Assembly: GCA_018882975.1 (NCBI GenBank) | Contig: VEQZ01000013.1 | Location: 1 to 33,796, forward strand | Reading direction: 5' to 3' | Origin: Rhodocyclaceae bacterium | GTDB taxonomy: Bacteria; Pseudomonadota; Gammaproteobacteria; Burkholderiales; UBA3065 | Length of the DNA: 33,796 nt | Shown here: piece after piece, positions 1 through 7,654 of the stretch | Numbering within the stretch: position 1 is the first letter of the stretch | Layout: every line of letters starts with the position of its first letter | The notes under the pieces: model-generated | What the model saw: only the letters and a program-made list of their open reading frames with translations | What the model was told of the DNA's origin: nothing | Databases searched by the model: none | Translations under genes and position numbers: made by a program

Positions 1-383
1 GCATGGCGCTGGTCGCCATCCGCAAGCAGTACCCCGGCCACGCGCGCCGCGTGATGTTCGGCATCTGGGGCTTTTTGCGGCAGTTCATGTACACCAAGTT
101 CATTGTCGTGCTCGACCACGACGTGGACATTCGCGACTGGAAAGAGGTGATTTGGGCCATCACCACCCGTGTCGACCCGGCGCGCGATACGCTGATGGCC
201 GAGAACACACCGATCGACTACCTCGACTTCGCCAGCCCGGTGTCGGGGCTCGGCAGTAAGATGGGCATCGACGCGACGAACAAATTGCCGGGCGAGACGC
301 AGCGCGAGTGGGGGACGCCGATCGTCATGGATGCGGCGGTAAGGCGCAGAGTGGACGAGTTGTTCAAGAATTTGCGGCTGTAG
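1..383 (+). CDS. ubiD: UbiD-family decarboxylase, 3' end (partial)
   Basis: This is the C-terminal 126 residues of a UbiD-type prenylated-FMN-dependent decarboxylase, which in ubiquinone synthesis decarboxylates 3-octaprenyl-4-hydroxybenzoate. The reading frame is open to the left edge, so the gene is cut by the window. The visible stretch has the UbiD C-terminal pattern: a '[14 protein letters not shown]' segment, then 'WAITTRVDP', then the '[11 protein letters not shown]' signature. The canonical form has about 490 residues, so three quarters lie outside. The stop codon lies inside an 11-base inverted repeat (374–384/408–418). UbiD itself is more likely than a phenolic-acid decarboxylase because this tail matches the ubiquinone enzyme closely, but the cut leaves room for a paralogue. 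Confidence 0.93.
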   Translation, partial: MALVAIRKQYPGHARRVMFGIWGFLRQFMYTKFIVVLDHDVDIRDWKEVIWAITTRVDPARDTLMAENTPIDYLDFASPVSGLGSKMGIDATNKLPGETQREWGTPIVMDAAVRRRVDELFKNLRL

Positions 384-418
384 AGGTCTGCTGTTTTGCA
401 TTGATGGTCTACAGCCGC
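374..418. repeat. 11-bp perfect inverted repeat across the ubiD stop codon
   Basis: GCGGCTGTAGA at 374–384 is repeated as its exact reverse complement TCTACAGCCGC at 408–418, with a 23-base spacer. The left arm contains the TAG stop of ubiD. No run of T follows on either strand, so it is not a standard intrinsic terminator. It could be a transcript-end hairpin or mark the junction where the lower-GC island begins. The remainder of 384–656 contains no convincing gene. Confidence 0.6.
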
Positions 419-656
419 TGGCCGATCTCATGCTGGTTGAAAAAGCAAGGCTCTTCGGTTCGAGCCAAACTGAGGTCCAGTTGTAAGAGCAGTGGATCAA
501 CTCTCGCCACGATGTCCCCGAATACCGGTTGGCGCGCATCTGATGTCCGAGTTGTTTGGTCGCCAAAATAAGCCACCGTGAGCATCAGGTCTTAAGATTT
601 GAGTCAACGCGGCTCTTGTCGGTTAGACTTCCACCGAGCAAAAATTATTCATCGAT

Positions 657-1550
657 ATGTTTGGGCCGGATATCCTTGCAAGAACGTTGTCAGTTCCCAC
701 CTATGGCAGTCTGGGAAGCCCATTTCAATACGGCAGGTCTTGGCAATACCACTCTCGCAGTGACCGGCACTCGAAAGTAGCCTGCTGGGGAGTGGTTCTG
801 GATTTGCTGATGGTCTGTCCTCTTTTGAGGGAGCATGCAGAGAAGGGTCGAGTTGGCTTGGGCATAAACCATGAGATGAGAGACTTTAGAAACAATAAGA
901 AGAAAAACCTCGACCTCGTTATTTGTCCTGCGGGTGGGGCCGCAGCAGGCCGTGGAGGATCACGCGGCGGATCGGCTAAGGCTCTTACCTTTGATGAACT
1001 AGTACCACAGTACGGCATTCGACTCTCAGCCGAAGAGCACGCAGCCCTACTCAAATTGCCCCAGTTTCCAATCGCCGGCGTAGGCAATGTGCTTCTGGCA
1101 CTAGAGGCGAAAGCGGCGATGACAGCGCATCAGAAGGCGCGGCCCCGTCTTAAGGACGAGTTAACCAGCAGCTTCCAGACCATTCATGGCGACAATGAAC
1201 GCGCCATTGCGGCAGGGTTGGTGATGGTGAATGCTGCGGACAACTTCATCTCTCCCGACATGAACAAACATCCACTCGGGAGCGCGGATGAAAAGTTAAA
1301 CATTCACAAGCAACCCCGCGATGCTCAGCAGGTTATTTCGTCACTTCGCGACTTGCAGCGCAGATCCAGAGTTGACGACGTTGGCTTTGATGCAATCGGA
1401 GTGATTTCAGTTGAGTGCAAAAACAACGGTGAACCGGTGAAGGTGGTCGCTAGTGGGGAAGCTGCCCCCATCCCGGAGGACGACTTTCATTACGCGCGGT
1501 TCGTCGATAGGATCGCGCACCTTTACTCCACTAGGTTCCAGTTGCTCTAG
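657..1550 (+). CDS. putative type II restriction endonuclease (PD-(D/E)XK-like)
   Basis: A 297-residue protein of no family I can name with certainty. It is probably the nuclease partner of the convergent methyltransferase. Support is a conserved-looking N-terminus ('YHSRSDRHSKVACW', residues 31–44), a charged segment 'NHEMRDF' (71–77), a candidate catalytic Asp87 in 'NLDLVI', and 'LALEAK' (147–152), which gives a D…E-x-K set (Asp87, Glu150, Lys152) typical of PD-(D/E)XK nucleases. The block 'RPRLKDELTSSFQTIHG' follows. Residues 93–107 are Gly/Arg-rich and may be a loop. ATG at 657 is the first usable start after an in-frame stop at 624–626; no strong ribosome-binding site is seen. GC is clearly lower than in the flanking genes (25 of 60 bases at 841–900). 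The last four bases overlap the methyltransferase stop. Nuclease function is an inference. Confidence 0.68.
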   Translation: MFGPDILARTLSVPTYGSLGSPFQYGRSWQYHSRSDRHSKVACWGVVLDLLMVCPLLREHAEKGRVGLGINHEMRDFRNNKKKNLDLVICPAGGAAAGRGGSRGGSAKALTFDELVPQYGIRLSAEEHAALLKLPQFPIAGVGNVLLALEAKAAMTAHQKARPRLKDELTSSFQTIHGDNERAIAAGLVMVNAADNFISPDMNKHPLGSADEKLNIHKQPRDAQQVISSLRDLQRRSRVDDVGFDAIGVISVECKNNGEPVKVVASGEAAPIPEDDFHYARFVDRIAHLYSTRFQLL

Positions 1551-2737
1551 GCGGCTAAGTCAAGTTTGCCTTGAACCACGTCTTGGTCCGGGTTGCCACC
1601 CATCGCACGAAGGTGATTCCGAACTGCTTCTATAAAGCCTGGTTCAAACCGCAGTTTGGCCCTTTTGGTACGGCTGTAAAAGCCGGCCGTTGCTCTCGCG
1701 GAGAGCGGTTGTAGTGGCCCCTGCAGAAAATTTTCGAGTGGCGGTGAGCGCAACCCGATTGGGTCGCTACTTACTGCGACTGCGAAGCGAGATTTCCCAT
1801 CGTAGGCGGCAGCGCGAGGGCATTTGCCGGTTTCTGGAAAATTAAGCTTTTGGTCAACACTGAGCTCTTGATGGCGCACGGGTGATACCAATCGGCTCCC
1901 GATCCACTTGGCTACGGGTACGCTGACTGCGCTCCCCACAAGTCCCCAACGGTAACCCGCTTTCGCTACTTTCTCGGCCGCTTTTGTCCAACCGCGCGGG
2001 AAGCCTTGAAGTGCTTCACCGTCTTCGATACTCGGCCGCACGATTTGGCCATTTGGCATGAGCACCGCCGGAGGAGATGCGATTCCCAAAGTCGACCCAT
2101 TTTTCAGAGTTGGAACCGCATCCACTGCCCAACCCAACCCCCCTAGGCCCTCAGTCCAATAGAACCCATGGGCAAGCGCGCCCAACGAAGTTTTCGGCCT
2201 AGGCATGAGGGCGTCGTCGGTGAGCAGCACAGTTGAGGGATCAAGTGCCACACTCGCCAATAGAAAAACGCGCTCTCGGCGCTGCGGGAGGCCAAATCCG
2301 AGGGTATCGACGACGCGGTACGCCCAGCGGTACCCGAGCCGTTCGAACTCTTCAACGATGGCGCGCATGGCGCGGCCGCCCCCCAATTGCAACATGAAGG
2401 GCACGTTCTCTATGACTACGATAGGTATCCGTTGTCGGTCCAAGAGCCGGAAAACCTCTGCGATGAGGCTCGACTTTGAACCATCGAGCCCTGCAGTTCT
2501 TCCCGCCTGGCTCAAGTCCTGACAAGGGAATCCGGCGGTCAGACAGTCAATACCGGCAGGCAGATCGCGCAGAGAGGTCACGTCGTCGTGGTAGTCAACC
2601 TCAGCAAACTTCTCGGTCAGCACTTCCTTGGCTTGAGGAAGAACGTCACAAAGCAACTTGGCTTCATAGCTCGCGTCGGCAAGTCTGAAGCCAAGTTCTA
2701 AGCCTCCGATGCCTGCGAAGAGCCCTGCAACGCGCAT
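1547..2737 (-). CDS. DNA (cytosine-5)-methyltransferase
   Basis: A 396-residue C5-cytosine methyltransferase that transfers a methyl group from S-adenosylmethionine to cytosine in a specific DNA site. Motifs appear in canonical order: I 'LFAGIGGLELGF' (6–17), IV 'GFPCQDLSQAG' with catalytic Cys72, VI 'ENVPF' (110–114), VIII 'QRRERVF' (152–158), IX around 'GEALQGFPRGW' (240–250) and X 'VGSAVSVPVAKWIG' (267–280). The recognition region between VIII and IX is about 80 residues, suggesting a single target. Unusually, some 115 residues follow motif X, where most relatives end. A GGGGT stretch lies just before the ATG. It is convergent with the putative endonuclease and shares the CTAG at its end. 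No Vsr or controller-protein gene is present. The recognition sequence cannot be deduced. Confidence 0.95.
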   Translation of the reverse strand: MRVAGLFAGIGGLELGFRLADASYEAKLLCDVLPQAKEVLTEKFAEVDYHDDVTSLRDLPAGIDCLTAGFPCQDLSQAGRTAGLDGSKSSLIAEVFRLLDRQRIPIVVIENVPFMLQLGGGRAMRAIVEEFERLGYRWAYRVVDTLGFGLPQRRERVFLLASVALDPSTVLLTDDALMPRPKTSLGALAHGFYWTEGLGGLGWAVDAVPTLKNGSTLGIASPPAVLMPNGQIVRPSIEDGEALQGFPRGWTKAAEKVAKAGYRWGLVGSAVSVPVAKWIGSRLVSPVRHQELSVDQKLNFPETGKCPRAAAYDGKSRFAVAVSSDPIGLRSPPLENFLQGPLQPLSARATAGFYSRTKRAKLRFEPGFIEAVRNHLRAMGGNPDQDVVQGKLDLAA

Positions 2738-2810
2738 GTCAACCCCACTGATATTTTTTACAGTGCAACCAGTCTGAATCCTACCCTACGCCGAGGCTGA
2801 GTGGGAATGA

Positions 2811-2858
2811 TCCGATGGCAGTGCATTGACGGCAACAGTACAAGAAATAGCCATCGGA
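2811..2858. repeat. 9-bp perfect inverted repeat at the right side of the R-M island
   Basis: TCCGATGGC at 2811–2819 pairs exactly with GCCATCGGA at 2850–2858 across 30 bases. It lies between the methyltransferase start (2737) and the psiE stop (2869), both on the minus strand. There is no T-run, so a simple psiE terminator is unlikely. A regulator site or the trace of an insertion are possible alternatives. The rest of 2738–2868 holds no gene. Confidence 0.5.
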
Positions 2859-2868
2859 GATGCCTCTT

Positions 2869-3345
2869 TTAGTCCGCATCCGTCCGCCCCACCGCCTTAC
2901 GGTCGGACGGGTAGTGGAAGGATGCGTAGCGCAGTGCTACCACCGACGCCGCAAGCACCAGCACCGAGCCGCTCCAGATCAGAATGGTCAGGGTGTCCGA
3001 CTTGACGTTGACGAGGTCGATCAGGTGCCGCGTCAGCGCGGTGATGCCGACGTAGATGAGGAAGCGCACCGGCATATGGTTGGTCTGGAAGTAGATACCG
3101 ACCATCGCGCCGACCTCGAGGTAGATGAACAGCAGCAGCAAGTCCTCGACCGTGGCACGCCCGACCGACACCATGTGGGCGATGGCCGCCAGCGCCGCCC
3201 ACACCGTGGCGGCACCGATGGCGAACAGCATGAGGTGGTGAAACGCCCCCACCAGTGCCGCGCCCACCGAGCGGCTGCGTGACTCCCACAGGCTGTGCTG
3301 GCGCGCGAGTTCGCGCAGTTCGGGCTGCTGCCGGGGGCTTGCCAT
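2869..3345 (-). CDS. psiE: PsiE-family phosphate-starvation-inducible membrane protein
   Basis: A 158-residue inner-membrane protein of the PsiE family, whose Escherichia coli member is induced by phosphate starvation; its biochemical role is unknown. About four hydrophobic segments are seen (roughly 32–58, 65–90, 92–112, 118–140). The family-typical core 'LLLFIYLEVGAMVGIYFQ' (69–86) is followed by 'HMPVRFLIYVGITALTRHLI'. Its ATG overlaps the TGA of the upstream PepSY gene by one base (TGATG), so the two are very likely translated together. Nothing resembling a Pho box was identified upstream, so phosphate control here is not supported by the sequence. Confidence 0.9.
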   Translation of the reverse strand: MASPRQQPELRELARQHSLWESRSRSVGAALVGAFHHLMLFAIGAATVWAALAAIAHMVSVGRATVEDLLLLFIYLEVGAMVGIYFQTNHMPVRFLIYVGITALTRHLIDLVNVKSDTLTILIWSGSVLVLAASVVALRYASFHYPSDRKAVGRTDAD

Positions 3346-3680
3346 CAGTCGTCGTGCTCCTCTTTCATGCGCACCAGTTCGCCGGTCTTGGCGTTGATCT
3401 CGACTTCCCAGAACACGCCCTGCGCGTCAAGGACGTCGACCTCGTAGGTGTAGCGGTCACCCTTGACCTCGAAGTCGGTCTCGATGATGCGGCCCGGCTT
3501 GGCCTCCAGCGCCTTGGCGTGGATCTGCTCGAGCGGCAGGATCTCGGCGGCCTTCTGCAGTTTGCGGGCGACGGCGCGTTCGCTATGCATCAGGCCAGTC
3601 TCGTGTGCAGCCCAGATGCCGCCCAGCGCGACGGCGGCGCCGACGACGAAAGCGATCAAGGTGCGAATGGTGGAAGGCAT
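3345..3680 (-). CDS. PepSY-domain membrane-anchored protein
   Basis: A 111-residue protein with an N-terminal hydrophobic segment (about 7–25), which may be an uncleaved anchor or signal peptide. One PepSY domain follows (about 35–108): helix 'ARKLQKAAEILPLEQIHAKA', then β-strands 'IIETDFEVKGDRYTYEVDVLDAQG' and 'FWEVEINAKTGEL'. PepSY domains occur in periplasmic or extracytoplasmic proteins and some inhibit proteases; the target here is unknown. The start is well supported by AAAGGAG seven bases before ATG. It is the first gene of a two-gene unit with psiE, so a periplasmic sensor or chaperone role for that membrane protein is conceivable but unproven. Confidence 0.85.
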   Translation of the reverse strand: MPSTIRTLIAFVVGAAVALGGIWAAHETGLMHSERAVARKLQKAAEILPLEQIHAKALEAKPGRIIETDFEVKGDRYTYEVDVLDAQGVFWEVEINAKTGELVRMKEEHDD

Positions 3681-3819
3681 GTCGATCTCCTTTGCTGTTG
3701 TTTTTCGTCCGCAATGGGGCGGAGTGCGCTTCAGACTGCCATGCTGGCGATTGATTCAACCGCGCCGCGATGCTCGCAAGACTGCCGGACGGTGTGCCTG
3801 ACGTTTGTCAGATGACGAC

Positions 3820-4614
3820 TCAATGGCCCTGCGCCGCCGCCTCGCTGCGGCGGAACACCCAGCGGTCGGCCTTGGAGGCGTCCGGGGCAAAGCGGTAGCC
3901 GGCGCTGTCGAAGCCCTTGAGCGCCTCGACGTCGGCGACGCGATTGACCACCGCCCAGCGCGCCATCAGACCGCGCGCCTTCTTGGCGTAAAAACTCACG
4001 ATCTTGTATTTGCCGGCCTTTTCGTCTTCGAAGACGGGCGTCACCACGCGCGCCTTGAGCACCTTGGGTGCGATCGCCTTGAAGTACTCCTCGCTGGCCA
4101 GATTGACCAGCACCGGCGCTGGGTCGGCGCCGAAGTCGGCATTCAAAGACTCGGCGATGCGCGGGCCCCAGAACGCGTAGAGGTCGCGCCCGCCCGGGTT
4201 GGGCAGCGCGGTGCCCATCTCCAGCCGGTAGGGCTGCATGCGGTCGAGCGGGCGCAGCACGCCGTAGAGCCCGGAGAGGATGCGCACATGGTCCTGCGCC
4301 CAGGCCAGGTCTTCGGCGCCCAAGGTCCGCGCCGACAGGCCGTCGTAGACATCGCCATCGAAGGCCAGCGCCGCCTGCTTGCTGTTGGCCGGCGTGAACT
4401 GCGGTGTCCAGGCCGAGTAGCGCTCGACATTGAGCAGGGCCAGCTTGTCCGAGAGGTCCATCAGCGTGGCGACATCCTGCGGGCTCTTCCGCCGCAGGAT
4501 GTCGATGAGTTGGCTGCTCTGCGGCACGAAGCGTGGCTCGCTGGCGGTATCGACGTGCGGCGGGGTGTCGTAATCGAGCGACTTGGCGGGGGAGAGGACG
4601 ATCAGCATCGGCAT
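3820..4614 (-). CDS. yaaA: YaaA/DUF328 peroxide-stress protein
   Basis: A 264-residue member of the YaaA (UPF0246) family. In E. coli the protein lowers free iron and limits DNA damage during hydrogen peroxide stress and belongs to the OxyR regulon. Family marks are '[13 protein letters not shown]' at the N-terminus, 'DLSDKLA', '[16 protein letters not shown]', '[22 protein letters not shown]' split over the middle, and '[17 protein letters not shown]' near the C-terminus. The ATG at 4614 gives M-P-M-L-I; the second ATG at 4608 aligns with the E. coli start and is an equal candidate. The longer in-frame extension to 4833 is Arg-rich and unlike the family, so it was not used. It is divergent from murB across 227 bases. 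Confidence 0.93.
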   Translation of the reverse strand: MPMLIVLSPAKSLDYDTPPHVDTASEPRFVPQSSQLIDILRRKSPQDVATLMDLSDKLALLNVERYSAWTPQFTPANSKQAALAFDGDVYDGLSARTLGAEDLAWAQDHVRILSGLYGVLRPLDRMQPYRLEMGTALPNPGGRDLYAFWGPRIAESLNADFGADPAPVLVNLASEEYFKAIAPKVLKARVVTPVFEDEKAGKYKIVSFYAKKARGLMARWAVVNRVADVEALKGFDSAGYRFAPDASKADRWVFRRSEAAAQGH

Positions 4615-4841
4615 TGACCAGAGGACGATTGAGTGGGGCGTCGGGTCGGGGGCGCATAAGTCGGCATCGCGCGGCTCCGCCAAGGTGCGATGCGGCACGG
4701 CGCGCCCGGCACGGCGTGACCTGAGTTGGCGAGACGCGCCATGGTGCAGAATGCCCATATTGTAGGTCGCCGGAATCGCAGCAAGCCATCCGGCGCTGCC
4801 CCAACCCTCGACGCCACCCGTACGCGCCGCCACGGCGAAGC

Positions 4842-5852
4842 ATGCAGATCCAGCACAACGCCGACCTCCGGCGGCTCAACACCTTTGGCGTAGCGGCGCG
4901 TGCCGTCACCTTGGTGACGCTGCGCAGTGCCGGCGAGGCGCGCGACCTGTTGCGGCAGCGTGCGCTCATGGCAGCGCCGATGCTGATGCTCGGTGGCGGC
5001 AGCAATATTCTCTTTACCCGCGATTGGGACGGGGTGGTGGTGGTGCCGCGCTTGCTCGATCGCGAGGTCGACAGCAGTCAGGGCGACACCGTCACGGTGG
5101 TCGCCGGTGCCGGCGAGGATTGGGACGGCTTCGTGCGCTGGACACTGGGGCTGGGGCTCGCCGGCCTCGAGAACCTGTCGCTCATCCCCGGCAGCGTGGG
5201 CGCTGCGCCGATCCAGAACATCGGCGCCTATGGCGTCGAACTGCGCGACCGCCTGCTCTGGGTCGAGACCTTCGACTGGCAGAGCGGCCGCACCGACCGG
5301 CTCTACAACGCCGACTGCGGCTTCGGCTACCGCGACAGCGTGTTCAAGCACGAACTCGCCGGCCGGCTGGTGACGCGTGTCGCCTTCAGACTGAGCCGCA
5401 CCCCCGACCTCGAACTCGACTATGGCGACATCCGCCAGGAACTGGCAGACCGCCAGCTCACCCGCCCCACGCCGCTGCAGGTGGCCGAGGCGGTGTGCGC
5501 CATTCGCCGGCGCAAGCTGCCCGACCCGGCGCACATCGGCAACGCTGGCAGCTTCTTCCGCAACCCGGTCATCGCCGGGGCGCATGCGGCAGATTTGCGG
5601 GAGGCGCATCCGGCCATGCCGCAGTTTGCCGCCCTCGGCGGAGCCAAGGTCCCGGCGGGCTGGTTGATCGAGGCCTGCGGCTGGAAGGGCAGGCGCGAGG
5701 GCGACGCCGGGGTTCACGCCGACCACGCTTTGGTGCTGGTCAACCACGGCAAGGCCACCGGTGCGCAGATCCATGCGCTCGCCCTGCGCGTCGTCGACAG
5801 CGTCCGCGAACGGTTTGGCATCACGCTGGAGCCCGAGGTGAGAGTCGTCTGA
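4842..5852 (+). CDS. murB: UDP-N-acetylenolpyruvoylglucosamine reductase MurB
   Basis: A 336-residue cytosolic flavoenzyme that reduces UDP-GlcNAc-enolpyruvate to UDP-MurNAc with NADPH, the second committed step of peptidoglycan precursor synthesis. It has the type I (E. coli-like) architecture: an N-terminal 'LNTFGV' FAD-binding start (11–16), 'MLGGGSNIL' (49–57), '[22 protein letters not shown]' (the FAD loop, near 110–131), the 'YRDSVFK' loop with the catalytic-type serine, and the C-terminal '[11 protein letters not shown]' and '[12 protein letters not shown]' blocks. Length matches the family. ATG at 4842 begins '[16 protein letters not shown]', as expected. It is monocistronic by spacing, with yciB about 147 bases downstream. 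Confidence 0.97.
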   Translation: MQIQHNADLRRLNTFGVAARAVTLVTLRSAGEARDLLRQRALMAAPMLMLGGGSNILFTRDWDGVVVVPRLLDREVDSSQGDTVTVVAGAGEDWDGFVRWTLGLGLAGLENLSLIPGSVGAAPIQNIGAYGVELRDRLLWVETFDWQSGRTDRLYNADCGFGYRDSVFKHELAGRLVTRVAFRLSRTPDLELDYGDIRQELADRQLTRPTPLQVAEAVCAIRRRKLPDPAHIGNAGSFFRNPVIAGAHAADLREAHPAMPQFAALGGAKVPAGWLIEACGWKGRREGDAGVHADHALVLVNHGKATGAQIHALALRVVDSVRERFGITLEPEVRVV

Positions 5853-5999
5853 CCAACGGTACCCGTTCAATTCAGAACCGGTAATTCAAAACCGGTTGTA
5901 AGCGGCCCACTCCCTCGTGTGTCCTTTCTCTCGCTTCTCAAAAGTCGCTTCGAAAAGGACACCCGACGGGGGCCGCCAGTGGCGGTTATCATCTGCGCC

Positions 6000-6617
6000 A
6001 TGCGATTCCTCTTTGATCTGCTACCGGTCATCCTGTTCTTTGCCGCCTACCGCTGGGCCGGGCACGACGCCGCTGTGGCCGCCCAGTGGCTGGCGCACAT
6101 CGGGCTCGCCGGCGTGGTCGAAAAGGTCGCGCCGATCCTGCTCGCCACCGGCGTGGCCGTCGTCGCTAGCGTGGTGCAGGTGGGCACGCTGCTGGCCCTG
6201 CGCCGCCGCGTCGACACCATGCTCTGGGTCAGTCTGGCGCTGATCGTCGGCATGGGCGGGCTCACGCTCTGGCTCCAGGATCCGGTCTTCATCATGTGGA
6301 AGCCGACCCTGCTCTACTGGACCTTCGCCATCACCCTCGGCGCTTCAGCCTGGCTGTTGCGGCGCAACCTGATGCGGACGCTGATGGGCGAGCAACTGCA
6401 ACTGCCGGCGCCGGTCTGGGCGCGCCTTAACCTGGCATGGGTGGGTTTTTTTACCTTCATGGGCGCGCTCAACCTGTTCGTGGCCTACCACTTCGACGAG
6501 TCGACCTGGGTGAGTTTCAAGCTCTACGGTGGCATCGGCCTGATGCTGCTGTTCGTCGCCGGCCAAGGCGTTTGGCTTGCACGCCACTTGCCCGATGCCC
6601 CCGATCGCGGCGCTTGA
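6000..6617 (+). CDS. yciB: YciB/IspZ-family inner-membrane septation protein
   Basis: A 205-residue polytopic protein of the YciB (septation protein A, IspZ) family, linked to envelope integrity and cell division in other bacteria. Five or six hydrophobic segments are visible, starting at 'LFDLLPVILFFAAY' (3–16). Family blocks include 'VQVGTLLALRRRVDTMLW', 'LTLWLQDPVFIMWKPT' and 'WARLNLAWVGFF'. I chose ATG 6000 because the family begins with M-[KR]-F-L-F-D; a GTG at 5919 would add 27 residues that do not resemble the family. It starts the yciB–yciI–bolA–ppiC order common in betaproteobacteria. Confidence 0.95.
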   Translation: MRFLFDLLPVILFFAAYRWAGHDAAVAAQWLAHIGLAGVVEKVAPILLATGVAVVASVVQVGTLLALRRRVDTMLWVSLALIVGMGGLTLWLQDPVFIMWKPTLLYWTFAITLGASAWLLRRNLMRTLMGEQLQLPAPVWARLNLAWVGFFTFMGALNLFVAYHFDESTWVSFKLYGGIGLMLLFVAGQGVWLARHLPDAPDRGA

Positions 6618-6779
6618 GCGCGCATCGAGCGTCCGGGCGACAGCGTCCCGCCACCGCCCCGACCACCGCATGCAGCGACAACCAAGGGACATGCACCACG
6701 ACCCTAGCCGCCCATGCCCGCGTTCACGGCGCACCCCATTCACAACACGCCCACCCCTCGATCCAAGGAGCCCCGCGCC

Positions 6780-7082
6780 ATGTTCTACGCCATCATCAGT
6801 GAGGACGTTCCCGATTCGCTGCCGCTGCGCCTGCCGGCGCGGCCGGCGCACCTCGAGCGCCTGAGCGCGCTGCAGGCCGAGGGGCGTCTGCTGCTGGCGG
6901 GCCCGCATCCGGCGATCGACAGCGAGGACCCGGGCCCGGCGGGTTTTTCGGGGAGCCTGGTGGTGGCGCAGTTCGATTCGCTGGCCGACGCGCAGGCTTG
7001 GGCCGACGCCGATCCCTATGTGGCTGCCGGCGCCTACGCCAAGGTCACGGTCAAGCCCTTCCGACGGGTGTTTCCGCAGTGA
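6780..7082 (+). CDS. yciI: YciI-like protein
   Basis: A 100-residue protein of the YciI family, with a ferredoxin-like fold and a conserved His/Asp pair in some members. The exact reaction is unknown for most members. Visible are 'FYAIISEDV' (2–10), '[24 protein letters not shown]' spread over 21–44 with the conserved His, and '[22 protein letters not shown]' near the end. An AAGGAG sits nine bases ahead of ATG 6780; the upstream in-frame ATG at 6714 is rejected because the added residues are not family-like. The stop codon overlaps the GTG of the bolA-like gene. Confidence 0.93.
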   Translation: MFYAIISEDVPDSLPLRLPARPAHLERLSALQAEGRLLLAGPHPAIDSEDPGPAGFSGSLVVAQFDSLADAQAWADADPYVAAGAYAKVTVKPFRRVFPQ

Positions 7083-7462
7083 GCGCCGTACTGGCCGATG
7101 ACCGCGGCGCCGGTAACGATGGCAGCGCCGCCGCGCCCACGCTCCTCGAAGAGGTGCGCGCCCGCCTGCAAGTGCTCGGCCCGACCGCGCTCGACCTGCG
7201 CGACGACAGCGCGCGTCACGCCGGCCACGCCGGCAGCAACGGTGGTGGCCATCTGGTGCTGCGCATCGTCTCGCCACAGTTCGACGGGCTTGGCACGGTG
7301 GCGCGGCACCGCCGCATCTACGCCGAGGTGGGTGACCTCATGCCGGCGCGTCTGCACGCGCTCGCCATCACCGCGCTGACGCCACGCGAGGCCGCGGCGC
7401 TGGCGGCGCCAGAGCCAGAGCATGGCGTCCAGTCACGCGCGCCGACGCCGGATGCGCCATAG
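7079..7462 (+). CDS. bolA: BolA-family protein
   Basis: A 127-residue BolA-like protein. The family binds monothiol glutaredoxins and [2Fe–2S] clusters or acts as a stress and morphology regulator. The BolA core runs from about residue 18 to 105: 'LLEEVRARL', '[15 protein letters not shown]', '[14 protein letters not shown]', '[15 protein letters not shown]', '[11 protein letters not shown]'. The conserved 'RHR' and 'LHAL' elements are intact. The start is GTG 7079, which overlaps the yciI stop (GTGA), so translational coupling is likely. The last 20 residues (Ala/Pro/Glu-rich) extend beyond the domain and look disordered. Confidence 0.92.
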   Translation: MSAVLADDRGAGNDGSAAAPTLLEEVRARLQVLGPTALDLRDDSARHAGHAGSNGGGHLVLRIVSPQFDGLGTVARHRRIYAEVGDLMPARLHALAITALTPREAAALAAPEPEHGVQSRAPTPDAP

Positions 7463-7654
7463 GGAACTTGGCGCCCGCCTTCTGGCCCTATACTCCGCCG
7501 CGCGTCAGAGTGGCCTGCCGCCACCATTCACGTTCCTGACCCGAATCCAGCCACAATCCTGCCCGTCCGCATCACACTTCTCCATTGCCGATCCGTTCAT
7601 CGCCATCACGGCGCCGTTCGCCGCCGGCACACCTGTACTCTGGAGCCGACACCC

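Noticed and set aside
5919-5999. Upstream GTG start for yciB
   Set aside because: The 27 extra residues are unlike the family, while ATG 6000 gives the canonical N-terminus.
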